A stretch of DNA of 22,420 bases, taken from positions 1 through 22,420 of the forward strand of contig VBOK01000065.1 in the NCBI GenBank assembly GCA_005877565.1, given 5' to 3'. Source of the DNA: Nitrospirota bacterium (GTDB lineage Bacteria; Nitrospirota; Nitrospiria; Nitrospirales; NS-4). Under the pieces are notes generated by a model. The model saw only the letters and a program-made list of their open reading frames with translations. It did no database searches and was not told where the DNA came from. The translations under genes were made by a program, and so were the position numbers. Positions 14,913 through 21,830 of the stretch are shown here, piece after piece (positions within the stretch are counted from its first letter, which is position 1; every line of letters begins with the position of its first letter).

Positions 14913-15191
14913 ATGAGTTTAGCAATCGACATTGAAAGCGTCGAAGCAGTGTTATTGCTGGGTGGCCAATGGCACAAAATTGAGGAGAGATCTTTTACCA
15001 TAGACTCCTATGAGTTCTTCCGGGAGGGTCAGCTGCTCGTAGGGGGAGGTCAAATGCAAGGGGCCCAAGCAATCGGAGCCTCTTGGTCTGGCACCAAAAA
15101 AGGAGAACGCTATGCATGTCCGCTCACAGCCATTCTAGCCGTTAAATACAAGGAGACAAAGGCCATGAGGAAGCAGGGAGCTGCAAAGTAG
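14913..15191 (+). CDS. Small protein of unknown function
   Basis: The ATG is preceded by a very strong Shine-Dalgarno (AAGGAGGAGA at 14901-14910), so the 92-aa product is probably made. I recognise no family. It has no signal peptide or membrane segment. The first half is acidic with short beta-like strands (VEAVLLLGGQWHKIEERSF), the middle is Gly-rich (LLVGGGQMQGAQAIGASW), and the end is basic. Base composition is less GC-rich than the operon to its left, which fits a separately acquired segment. No promoter was seen directly upstream; it may be read from the 10539 operon. Confidence 0.65.
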   Translation: MSLAIDIESVEAVLLLGGQWHKIEERSFTIDSYEFFREGQLLVGGGQMQGAQAIGASWSGTKKGERYACPLTAILAVKYKETKAMRKQGAAK

Positions 15192-15399
15192 GACACTCCG
15201 CGAACCTGCCATAATCATTGAACTATCAAAAACTCAATAAATACCGGTTGACGAGGCACCCTTTCCCGCGTAGTATGAACCATGACGTGTTGAGCCCCGC
15301 TGGCTATCCGATCCCTCGCGTTTCCTGATCCTTCCTAACGCGTTCGATTCCCCAGTCTCCGCCGCTCTTGCGCCAGAGTCTCTCTGAAACGGTGTGCTG
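15192..15399 (+). promoter_or_regulatory. Sigma70-like promoter and leader of the zinc-ribbon operon
   Basis: TTGACG (15248-15253) and TAGTAT (15271-15276) are separated by exactly 17 bases, a good sigma70 pattern. Transcription from about 15283 would give a leader of roughly 115 bases before the start at 15400. The bases before 15248 are AT-rich and show no clear terminator for the gene to the left. Confidence 0.5.
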
Positions 15400-15639
15400 A
15401 TGAACTGCCCACGTTGTCATGGATTGATGGTGCCTACCCGGTTGGAGGAAGCGATAGACGCAACAAGTGGCGAATCCATCTCCGGGTGGAAATGCCTGCT
15501 GTGTGGTGAGGTCATCGATTCTGTCATCGCAGCCAATCGGAAAGGTCACCAGGAACCGATGCCTAGCCGGGCCCGTCTTCCATACGGCACCGCGCTGGCG
15601 AAGTCGCATGGTCCCAAGCGCAAGGAGATAAGAGCGTGA
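15400..15639 (+). CDS. Small zinc-ribbon protein
   Basis: The ATG at 15400 gives a 79-aa protein; an upstream GTG at 15394 adds only two residues. Two Cys-x2-Cys knuckles, NCPRCHG at the N-terminus and KCLLCGEVID near residue 35, form a zinc ribbon. The remaining C-terminal half is basic and probably disordered (ARLPYGTALAKSHGPKRKEI). Proteins of this design are frequent and uncharacterised in several environmental phyla. It could bind nucleic acid or protein. The stop overlaps the next start (GTGA), so the two genes are translationally coupled, with the strong AAGGAGA before the next start lying within this gene. Confidence 0.7.
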   Translation: MNCPRCHGLMVPTRLEEAIDATSGESISGWKCLLCGEVIDSVIAANRKGHQEPMPSRARLPYGTALAKSHGPKRKEIRA

Positions 15640-15878
15640 TTCAGGACCCCAGCCTAGCGGTTGCGGACTCTCTCGGCTTCCTAACCTTTGCCAAATGCTT
15701 CTGCATTAATCCGGTTTATGACGTGGGACGCTATAAGAAGCGCAAGGGGTGGGTCCTAATCGACCTGGCCACGAGAGCGGAGACGTACTTCAAGACGTTG
15801 CGTGATGCGAGGCAGCACCTGAGACGCCTCTACATGGAGGCGGCTCCCAAGAAAATCGCAACAGCGGACCTTCCATGA
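15636..15878 (+). CDS. Small protein of unknown function
   Basis: The GTG at 15636 overlaps the stop of the zinc-ribbon gene and follows AAGGAGA (15622-15628) by seven bases, which strongly supports it. The 80-aa product is not recognised. It has the phrases YKKRKGWVLIDLATRAETYF and TLRDARQHLRRLYME, an alpha/beta-looking basic protein without membrane segments. Its end overlaps the next ATG by four bases (ATGA). A three-gene cluster with overlaps on both sides argues that it is a genuine co-translated gene. Confidence 0.6.
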   Translation: MIQDPSLAVADSLGFLTFAKCFCINPVYDVGRYKKRKGWVLIDLATRAETYFKTLRDARQHLRRLYMEAAPKKIATADLP

Positions 15879-16290
15879 ACGAGACTGAATTAAGCGAGTT
15901 GATGACCGTATCCGGCTTCTTCGGATTCCTGGCCCAACAGGCGAAGCTCACCCTTGATAAAGTCAAGCAGATCTACATGCACGGAAGACCATGGGGGTTG
16001 TGGCCGCCCGACCTGGACTTAAGCCGTGAAGCTACCGAGGCCGGCGTCGATGTGTTCACGTATCTTGCCGCACTGCAGCCGCTGCTCGACATGGATACAA
16101 AGCAGAAAGAGGCTCAGCTCGCTGCCTACGAGGCCACGCTGACTGGGGGAGAGACCACGCAGCCGATCCCGTCTGTTCGTGCGCACGTGGAGAAGGTGGC
16201 CGCTTTAAGATTGAGCAGGATAAGGCGGCCTCCATCGCGAAACTTCAACGCGCCATGGTCGCGGAGATTAAGCAACGCAAACTGAACTGA
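15875..16290 (+). CDS. Protein of unknown function, probably frameshifted near its C-terminus
   Basis: Translation from the ATG at 15875 (overlapping the previous stop) gives MNETELSELMTVSGFFGFLA and a helical soluble protein to about residue 105. The frame as read stops at 16285 after an Arg/Pro/Ser-rich tail (RRPPSRNFNAPWSRRL) that is unlike the rest. In the neighbouring frame the bases from about 16205 to the TGA at 16288-16290 encode FKIEQDKAASIAKLQRAMVA and more of the same helical character. A one-base indel at about 16185-16208 therefore seems likely, real or from sequencing. The intact protein would have about 138 residues. I do not recognise the family. Confidence 0.55.
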
Positions 16291-16355
16291 TCCCTTCAAA
16301 AGGTGCCCGGCGGTGGCGAGTGGAACCGGTAGATTAGGGATTTAATTTAAAGTAC

Positions 16356-16384
16356 TTGACAATCAGGGTTTGATCCAGTATAGT
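16356..16384 (+). promoter_or_regulatory. Near-consensus sigma70 promoter of the DEAD-box helicase gene
   Basis: TTGACA (16356-16361) matches the -35 consensus fully, and TATAGT (16379-16384) lies 17 bases downstream as the -10. Transcription from about 16391 would leave a leader of roughly 160 bases before the GTG at 16551. The remaining bases of this 260-base gap upstream of the promoter show nothing I can name. Confidence 0.75.
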
Positions 16385-16390
16385 GCTTTT

Positions 16391-16550
16391 CAGTCATCGC
16401 CGAGACGGTTCGGCGGCGGTGACGGTCACATACTCCGGACCCGCGATCGCATCGCGATCAGGTCCTGTATGGAGCAGTTTCCCACCCGATCCTGACTCCC
16501 CTCAGTTTTCTGAATCCGTGACAATGCGATCTTAACGAAAGGATAGTTTT
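16391..16550 (+). promoter_or_regulatory. Structured 5' leader of the DEAD-box helicase gene
   Basis: Two stem-loops stand out. The first spans 16393-16423, with GTCA/TGAC outside and CGCCGA/TCGGCG inside around a GACGGT loop. The second spans 16437-16465, with GGACC/GGTCC outside and GATCGC/GCGATC inside around an ATC loop. The ribosome site AAAGGA (16538-16543) lies seven bases before the GTG and is outside both stems. No U-tract follows either stem, so neither looks like an attenuator. A regulatory role, such as temperature response or autoregulation by the helicase, is inference. Confidence 0.45.
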
Positions 16551-17804
16551 GTGCAGACGACTGTTCACAGCAGTTTCAACAATCTCGGTTTGTCCGAAGC
16601 CATTTTGCGCGACATCGCCAGGGCGGGGTTCACCGAGCCTACGCCCATCCAGGCCCAGGCCATTCCACCAGGGCTCGCGGGGCGCGACGTGCTCGGCTGC
16701 GCGCAGACCGGTACGGGCAAGACCGCGGCTTTCGTGATTCCGATGGTCGAGCGCCTGGCCGGCAAGTCGGAAGGCGTTCCCCGTGGGTTAATCCTGGCTC
16801 CCACCAGGGAATTGGCCATCCAGACCCAGGAAACGATAACCAAGCTGGGACACAGCCGGCGCGTGTACGCGACGACGGTTGTGGGCGGCGCCGACATGAA
16901 TGCCCAGATCAGAGGGCTGCGCCAGCGCCCGGACATCATCGTGGCGACGCCGGGCCGGCTCCTGGACCACATGTGGAACGGGACCATCAATCTGATGAAG
17001 ATGCAGATCCTGGTGCTGGATGAAGCGGACCGCATGCTGGACATGGGGTTCGCGCCGCAGATCAATCAGATCCTGGAAGCACTTCCGGAGGAGCGGCAAA
17101 CGCTACTCTTCTCGGCGACGATGCCGACCGATGTGGCCGACCTCGCGCGGGCCAGCGTGAAGGATCCCGTGCGGGTGACGATCGGCCGCTCGGCGGCTCC
17201 CGCCGAGCGGGCCGCGCAGGCCCTGCACCACACGACGCGGGAGGACAAGACCAAGCTCTTGCTTACCCTACTGGGACAGGACCGTGATTCGGTCCTCGTC
17301 TTTACACGCACGAAGCATGGCGCGGATCGTCTGGGACGGGCGCTCGGCAACGCTGGCCACAGAGTGGCAGTCATTCACGGTAACCGGAGCCTGTCGCAGA
17401 GGCGGGCGGCCTTGGAAGGATTCCGGCGGGGCACCTTCCGGGTCCTCGTGGCCACGGACATCGCGGCCCGCGGCATCGACGTGGCCAACATCGGGCATGT
17501 CGTCAACTACGATCTGCCGAACACCCCGGAAGATTACATCCACCGGATCGGCCGGACCGCCCGCGTGAAGGCGAGCGGCCGGGCCACGAGCTTCGTGACG
17601 GCGGATGATCACGTGCAACTGCGGGCGATTGAGAAGCTGCTCGGCCAGCCGGTTCCTCTCGCGGCCGGCAGCGCGCCGCCGGCGCATCCTGTGCATCCAG
17701 CGCACAACCTGCGGCACAACGGACATCGAGAAACCAGGCCGGGACGGCCCTCCGGGTTCAGACCCGGACGACCGGTCCACGCCAAGTTGTCTCACGGGAC
17801 GTAA
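16551..17804 (+). CDS. DEAD-box ATP-dependent RNA helicase (RhlE-like)
   Basis: This 417-aa protein unwinds RNA duplexes, probably in ribosome assembly or RNA turnover. All family motifs are visible in order: Q motif region (FNNLGLSEAIL...GFTEPTPIQ), Walker A AQTGTGKT (about 51-58), PTRELAIQ, TPGRLLDHM, DEAD box VLDEADRMLDMGF (DEAD near 157-160), FSATMP, then in the second RecA domain VLVFTRTKHGADRL, ARGIDV in VLVATDIAARGIDV, and HRIGRTARVK. The C-terminal ~45 residues are a basic His/Pro/Arg tail, as in RhlE-type enzymes. The GTG start is supported by AAAGGA seven bases upstream. It is transcribed from its own strong promoter behind a long leader and ends at a strong hairpin terminator. Confidence 0.95.
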   Translation: MQTTVHSSFNNLGLSEAILRDIARAGFTEPTPIQAQAIPPGLAGRDVLGCAQTGTGKTAAFVIPMVERLAGKSEGVPRGLILAPTRELAIQTQETITKLGHSRRVYATTVVGGADMNAQIRGLRQRPDIIVATPGRLLDHMWNGTINLMKMQILVLDEADRMLDMGFAPQINQILEALPEERQTLLFSATMPTDVADLARASVKDPVRVTIGRSAAPAERAAQALHHTTREDKTKLLLTLLGQDRDSVLVFTRTKHGADRLGRALGNAGHRVAVIHGNRSLSQRRAALEGFRRGTFRVLVATDIAARGIDVANIGHVVNYDLPNTPEDYIHRIGRTARVKASGRATSFVTADDHVQLRAIEKLLGQPVPLAAGSAPPAHPVHPAHNLRHNGHRETRPGRPSGFRPGRPVHAKLSHGT

Positions 17805-17825
17805 GGCAGAGAACAGGTGATGAGC

Positions 17826-17861
17826 GAACGGCCTCCGAGGGGAAACCCTCGGAGGCCGTTC
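17826..17861 (+). terminator. Hairpin terminator after the helicase gene
   Basis: A perfect 16-bp stem (17826-17841 pairs with 17846-17861) closes a GAAA tetraloop, followed by TGTTTTC. It lies 21 bases after the helicase stop and between convergent genes. The U-rich side is on the plus strand, so it mainly serves the helicase, although the stem could also stop reading from the minus-strand gene ending at 17877. Confidence 0.85.
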
Positions 17862-17876
17862 TGTTTTCAGGTCAGA

Positions 17877-18464
17877 TTACGGCCGGAGGCGGGTCTGATT
17901 AATCGAGATGACGCGGCCGCCGCCGAAGGTGAGCTCCACGATCCAGTCGCCGTTGGAGTACACGAACCGGTTCGCACCGAAGACGGGCCAGAACGGATAG
18001 GGCGAGCCGAATGAGTAGGACGAGCCAATCAGCGTCGTTTGGGGCAGTCCCGCACGCCCCAGCACCTCCGCTTCGGTCATGCCAACCGACAGCATCCGGT
18101 AGGTCTCAAACGGCATCTCTCCGACCGGGGCGAGTGTGTTGATTACCGGAGGTCTTGGAGGCGGAGTGCTGATCACGATATTGATGATGATGGGTGGGAG
18201 TGATGGCTGCGCCTGTACCTGCGGCTCGGGCGGCTTGGGCGCTTCCTGTATGACCGCCGGTGGTTCCGCGGCGCGTTTGAAGTAGCCCAACTCGGAACGG
18301 ACGGTGTAGGCGCGGCACCCGACCTGAGCCGGGACATGGTCCGTGAACATCGTCGAGCCGTCTGCCCGTGGGCATGTCCACAACTGGGACTCGGCTGAGG
18401 CAGAAAGAGGCAGGAGCAGCGCGGAGAAGAAAACGACGACGAGAGGAATGCCGGCGCGCGACAT
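17877..18464 (-). CDS. Secreted DUF4124-like protein with BamE/SmpA-like C-terminus
   Basis: The ATG at 18464 gives a clean signal peptide (MSRAGIPLVVVFFSALLLPL, cleavage after ASA). A longer start at 18491 would add nine residues before it. The mature N-terminus WTCPRADGSTMFTDHVPAQV followed by GCRAY fits the DUF4124 pattern, in which a short repeat with 'DG..-F-T-D.P' is held by cysteines. A Pro-rich linker (PPEPQVQAQPSLPP) leads to a small C-terminal domain with VGMTEAEVLGRAGLPQ, the phrase seen in BamE/SmpA-like folds that sense envelope partners. The product is 195 aa and should be periplasmic. A TTGCCG/TACACT pair with 17-base spacing ends a few bases before this ATG, hinting at an almost leaderless transcript. 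Confidence 0.7.
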   Translation of the reverse strand: MSRAGIPLVVVFFSALLLPLSASAESQLWTCPRADGSTMFTDHVPAQVGCRAYTVRSELGYFKRAAEPPAVIQEAPKPPEPQVQAQPSLPPIIINIVISTPPPRPPVINTLAPVGEMPFETYRMLSVGMTEAEVLGRAGLPQTTLIGSSYSFGSPYPFWPVFGANRFVYSNGDWIVELTFGGGRVISINQTRLRP

Positions 18465-18500
18465 ACAAATAGTGTACGCTGGTCTACTCAAGTCGGCAAG

Positions 18501-20246
18501 TCAGAGCAACTCCACGGTGCCGTCGCGCGCGTTGACCTTCACGCGCCGGCCCGTGGCGATCCGGCTGGTCGCATCTTCAACGCCGACCACGGCCGGCAGG
18601 CCGATCTCCCGTGCAACGACCGCGCCGTGGCTCAGCACGCCGCCGATCTCGGCGATCAGGGCGCCGGCGGTGAAGAACAGCGGGGTCCAGGCCGGGTCGG
18701 TGTAGCGGGTGACCAGGATCTCACCCGGCCGCAAAAGGGCTCGGTGCGGGTCCGTGATCACGCGCGCAACCCCTTCGGCATGGCCGGTCGACACCGGCGT
18801 GCCGCGCAGGACCATGGCTTGTGACAGGCGGGGGAGTGGCGAGGCTGCGTCCGGCGCGCCGCGGGTCCCGATGATCAACGGGGGCGGGCGGCGCGTGGTC
18901 CAGTCCAGCCATTCGCGTTCGCGCGACTCCAGCGTCGCCTGGGTCCACGTCACCGCGCCGGTCTCAGCCCATGCCCGCACTTCATCCTGCCGCAACCAGA
19001 AGACGTCGTCCACCGCCTTGAGATGTCCCTCCGCGACGAGCCGGCGGCCCAGTTCCCGGTACACTCGCCGGGCCTGTTCAAGGCCGAGCAGCCAGGTGTA
19101 TTTCATGGCCTCCCGGAAGGGTAGCCACAGGACATACCGCGCGTAGAGCCAGGTGAAGAGACCACGCAGTGGAACCGGGAGCTTCCGCCGGACGGCCGCG
19201 GCGGCCGCCTCCCGCCGACGCTGGCCTTCTGCTAGCATGGCCGGCGGGCTCGGGGCGTCGGCGGGGTGGCGCAGATAATTGGTGACGGTCTGCAGGAGAA
19301 AGGTCGGGTCCTCGCGCCAGCGCGGCGTCGAGAGGTCCAGTTCTACTTCGCCCCGGTGGCCGTGCCGGTCCAAGAACTGCTCGAAGCGCATCCACCAGCG
19401 CCGTCTCTCCTCGGTCGTCTGCAGCGCGCGCGCCAGATCCTCGGGCGGGGTCTTCTCAAAGACGTCGGCGAGCGGTCGCGCGGCCTGCGCAAAGGCCCAG
19501 AGATCGAGTGAGACCGCCGTCGTCGGATTGTGGGGAATGCCTTTGGCGAGATCGTCAAGCAGGTCGGGCAGGATGCGTCCGTCGCAGAGGCGCTGCAGGG
19601 CCGTATGGAGGAACATGGCCAGGCCGAGGTGCCGCAGGCCGTCCTTGGACGGGTCCGATTCGTCGGTGAACTCGCGGTCCAGGTTCGCGAGCATCACGGA
19701 CGGGGCGTCTCGGTCGAGCGGGCGGCAGACCAACTCCCGCAGCCGCTCGGTCGTGCGCGCGTAGGCGTCGCGCAGGTCCACCGGCGTGCGGCGGCGGATC
19801 AACCAGCGCAGCGAGCGCAGGCCCATCCGGACGTAGGCGAGGTGGAGCTTGAGCTGCGCCTTGACGGAGATCGGGAGGGGATTCAGGCGCTTCGCCCGCG
19901 CCAGTTCCGCGATGGCCCGGCCCTTGCTCCGGTCCACCGCCTCCAGCAGGTGCAGTTGATAGGCGATGCTCGGCAGGTTGATGTAGGCCGAGAGGTCCAT
20001 GTAGGGCCGGCCGGCCACGAACGCCATGGGATTCAGGTCCAGGACGAGCGGATCGCTGCGGCTGAGGCCCGCGACCTGTGCGCCGAGCATCGGGCCGATG
20101 TAGCGCGCGAGGACGTCGCGGCTCAGCGGCTTGGCGACGAACGGGAAGACTTCGCCGAAGTTGATGTCCGACAGGACGCCGTCGGTCTGCCCGGCCGCCA
20201 GCCGCGCCGTCCGGTCCACCGGCCAGTCCTTTATTTCATCAGGCAT
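18501..20246 (-). CDS. PEP-utilising mobile-domain protein lacking the ATP-grasp domain (PpsA/rifampicin phosphotransferase-like)
   Basis: This 581-aa protein ends in the swivelling phosphohistidine domain of PEP-utilising enzymes: GEILVTRYTDPAWTPLFF, then IGGVLSHGAVVAREIGLPAV with the catalytic His540 and the closing VKVNARDGTVELL. The first ~470 residues begin with SDINFGEVFPFVAKPLSRDV, the phrase that in PEP synthase-like and rifampicin phosphotransferase-like proteins follows the N-terminal ATP-grasp domain, and continue with the helical substrate-binding middle region. No ATP-grasp (PPDK_N) domain is present, and no PpsA-type PEP-binding barrel follows. The start ATG is only one codon after an in-frame TAA, and no Shine-Dalgarno is seen. 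It may work with a separate ATP-grasp subunit or be a 5'-truncated gene. The substrate is unknown. Confidence 0.75.
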   Translation of the reverse strand: MPDEIKDWPVDRTARLAAGQTDGVLSDINFGEVFPFVAKPLSRDVLARYIGPMLGAQVAGLSRSDPLVLDLNPMAFVAGRPYMDLSAYINLPSIAYQLHLLEAVDRSKGRAIAELARAKRLNPLPISVKAQLKLHLAYVRMGLRSLRWLIRRRTPVDLRDAYARTTERLRELVCRPLDRDAPSVMLANLDREFTDESDPSKDGLRHLGLAMFLHTALQRLCDGRILPDLLDDLAKGIPHNPTTAVSLDLWAFAQAARPLADVFEKTPPEDLARALQTTEERRRWWMRFEQFLDRHGHRGEVELDLSTPRWREDPTFLLQTVTNYLRHPADAPSPPAMLAEGQRRREAAAAAVRRKLPVPLRGLFTWLYARYVLWLPFREAMKYTWLLGLEQARRVYRELGRRLVAEGHLKAVDDVFWLRQDEVRAWAETGAVTWTQATLESREREWLDWTTRRPPPLIIGTRGAPDAASPLPRLSQAMVLRGTPVSTGHAEGVARVITDPHRALLRPGEILVTRYTDPAWTPLFFTAGALIAEIGGVLSHGAVVAREIGLPAVVGVEDATSRIATGRRVKVNARDGTVELL

Positions 20247-20262
20247 GGATTAGTGCATTGAT

Positions 20263-20321
20263 GTAGGGGCGGACCTCTGTGTCTGCCCGGAAGAAGGGCA
20301 ACCACATAGGGTTGCCCCTAC
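20263..20321. repeat. 59-bp imperfect palindrome (REP/MITE-like)
   Basis: Two 26-base arms (20263-20288 and 20296-20321) flank a seven-base loop; 20 of 26 positions pair. The ends are GTAGGGGC and GCCCCTAC, a terminal sequence common in small palindromic repeats of environmental bacteria. It lies 17 bases upstream of the PEP-enzyme start. Only one copy is in the window, so the dispersed-repeat status is inferred. Confidence 0.6.
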
Positions 20322-20443
20322 AAAATCTGTCGAAGCACGCCGTATGTTTAACAGGTCTCTCCCGCGCGCGCAAGCCGATGCCGGATCGCTCGAAGTAACA
20401 ATGAAACCTAGCGCTGCAACGTTGAGCGGGTGGCGTGGGGTGG

Positions 20444-20848
20444 CTACTTCTTCTTGAAGAGGTTGTCAAACGCGCGCCGGGCGTCGACAGGGCGCGCAGA
20501 CCCCGACGTTGTCTCGCGCTCCACCGTGACATGCAGCGAAAAGAGACTGCACGCATTGCGAGCGCCTTTGTCGGAGATGCGCTCCGGCACAGGCTTGGTG
20601 CACTCAAAATGCTGGCCGGGATCGAAGTAGGCGCACTGCCGGCAGGAATGGAGTTCTGACCTGCACTTGGGACACTGGCCGAGCGAATCGGTCAAGGGCG
20701 GGAGTGGCGTTCCGCAGTCCGCGCAGCGGGAGACGGTCCGAGTTGTAGGCGCTGCGGGTGCGCCCGACAGGGAAGGCTCTGTGGGCTTTCCTTGCCGCTC
20801 CTTCTCGTGTTCCTTATAGCCCCGCTGGCGGTATCTTCTGTCATCCAT
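20444..20848 (-). CDS. Double zinc-ribbon protein of unknown function
   Basis: This 134-aa protein starts with a basic, probably disordered N-terminus (RQRGYKEHEKERQGK), then has a zinc ribbon (CADCGTPLPP with CPKC about 18 residues later) and a second cysteine cluster (SCRQCAYFDPGQHFECTKP, then Cys in NACSLF). The C-terminus VDARRAFDNLFKKK is a short helical tail. The second cluster resembles proteins with a 'CxxC-x-YFD' motif that are conserved near acetyl-CoA carboxylase genes in some phyla. It begins 20 bases after the accA stop on the same strand, which suggests a dnaE-accA-zinc-ribbon transcript. Function is unknown; zinc binding is inferred from cysteine spacing. Confidence 0.75.
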   Translation of the reverse strand: MDDRRYRQRGYKEHEKERQGKPTEPSLSGAPAAPTTRTVSRCADCGTPLPPLTDSLGQCPKCRSELHSCRQCAYFDPGQHFECTKPVPERISDKGARNACSLFSLHVTVERETTSGSARPVDARRAFDNLFKKK

Positions 20849-20868
20849 GACGGTCCCCGGATTTCCGG

Positions 20869-21819
20869 CTACTCGCCCAACACCCCCATGCGCCGGTACT
20901 TCTTAAATCTCCGCTGGAGGAGTTCGTCGAGCGGGAGCTCGAGCAGTTCGCTGAGGTGGGTCTCGACCGTCTTCTTCACGGCGTTGCATATGGCTGTCGG
21001 GTCGCGGTGGGCCCCGCCAGGCGGCTCGGGCAGGATCTCGTCGATCACACCGAGGCGCAGCAGGTCTTCGGCGGTCATCTTGAGCGCCTCCGCCGCGTCC
21101 GGCGCCTTCTGCGGATCGTTCCAGAGGATCGCCGCGCAGCCCTCGGGGGAGATCACCGAATAGACCGCGTGCTGGAGCATCAGTACCCGGTCGGCTACGC
21201 CGATCGCCAACGCCCCGCCACTGCCGCCTTCCCCGATGACCACGGACACGATCGGGATCTTGAGTGAGGCCATCACCTGGAGGTTTTTTGCGATGGCTTC
21301 GGCCTGGCCGCGCTCCTCGGCGCCGAGGCCGGGGAAGGCGCCGGGCGTATCGATGAGGGTGAGGACCGGCTTGTTGAATCTCTCGGCCAGGCGCATCAGG
21401 CGGAGCGCCTTGCGATAGCCTTCCGGATTGGGCATCCCGAAGTTGCGCTGCACCCGTTCTTTCAGCGTCTTGCCCTTCTGTGGTCCGATGATGACGACGG
21501 AGCGGCCGTTCAGGCGGGCGAGCCCCGCCACGATGGCCTGGTCGTCGCCGTACAAACGGTCACCGTGGAGTTCCAGGAAGCGGTCGCAGATCCGACCGAT
21601 GTAGTCGAGCGTGGACGGCCGCTGCGGATGCCGGGCGACCTGAGTGCGCTGCCAGGGGGTGAGGCCGGCGTAGATCTCCGCCTGGAGCTTGTAGAGTTTC
21701 TCGCGGAGCTTGCGGAGATCGTCCTGCATGCCGGACTGTCCCTGACCAGCGGAGGTCAGTTTCTCGATCTTCGCCTCGATCTCGGCAAGCGGCTTCTCGA
21801 AGTCCAGGTATTCGCGCAT
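20869..21819 (-). CDS. accA: Acetyl-CoA carboxylase carboxyltransferase subunit alpha
   Basis: AccA pairs with AccD to move the carboxyl group from biotin carboxyl carrier protein to acetyl-CoA, giving malonyl-CoA for fatty acid synthesis in the cytoplasm. The 316-aa product has normal length and the expected N-terminal helix (YLDFEKPLAEIEAKIEKL), a crotonase-like core with LTLIDTPGAFPGLGAEERGQ (near 155-175), VVIGEGGSGGALAIGVADRV (near 195-215) and YSVISPEGCAAILW (near 222-235). The start ATG is 11 bases after the dnaE stop, and GGAGTGAGG sits upstream on the coding strand. The dnaE-accA pairing is widespread in bacteria, so joint transcription is likely. Confidence 0.96.
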   Translation of the reverse strand: MREYLDFEKPLAEIEAKIEKLTSAGQGQSGMQDDLRKLREKLYKLQAEIYAGLTPWQRTQVARHPQRPSTLDYIGRICDRFLELHGDRLYGDDQAIVAGLARLNGRSVVIIGPQKGKTLKERVQRNFGMPNPEGYRKALRLMRLAERFNKPVLTLIDTPGAFPGLGAEERGQAEAIAKNLQVMASLKIPIVSVVIGEGGSGGALAIGVADRVLMLQHAVYSVISPEGCAAILWNDPQKAPDAAEALKMTAEDLLRLGVIDEILPEPPGGAHRDPTAICNAVKKTVETHLSELLELPLDELLQRRFKKYRRMGVLGE

Positions 21820-21830
21820 GCGCTATGGCC

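Noticed and set aside
15304..15609. Minus-strand frame opposite the zinc-ribbon gene
   Set aside because: Shadow of the CxxC-bearing plus-strand gene and its promoter region; no motif.
19530..20261. A 243-codon plus-strand frame opposite the PEP-utilising gene
   Set aside because: Its product is Val/Arg/Gln-rich without motifs; the minus strand holds a recognisable phosphohistidine domain.
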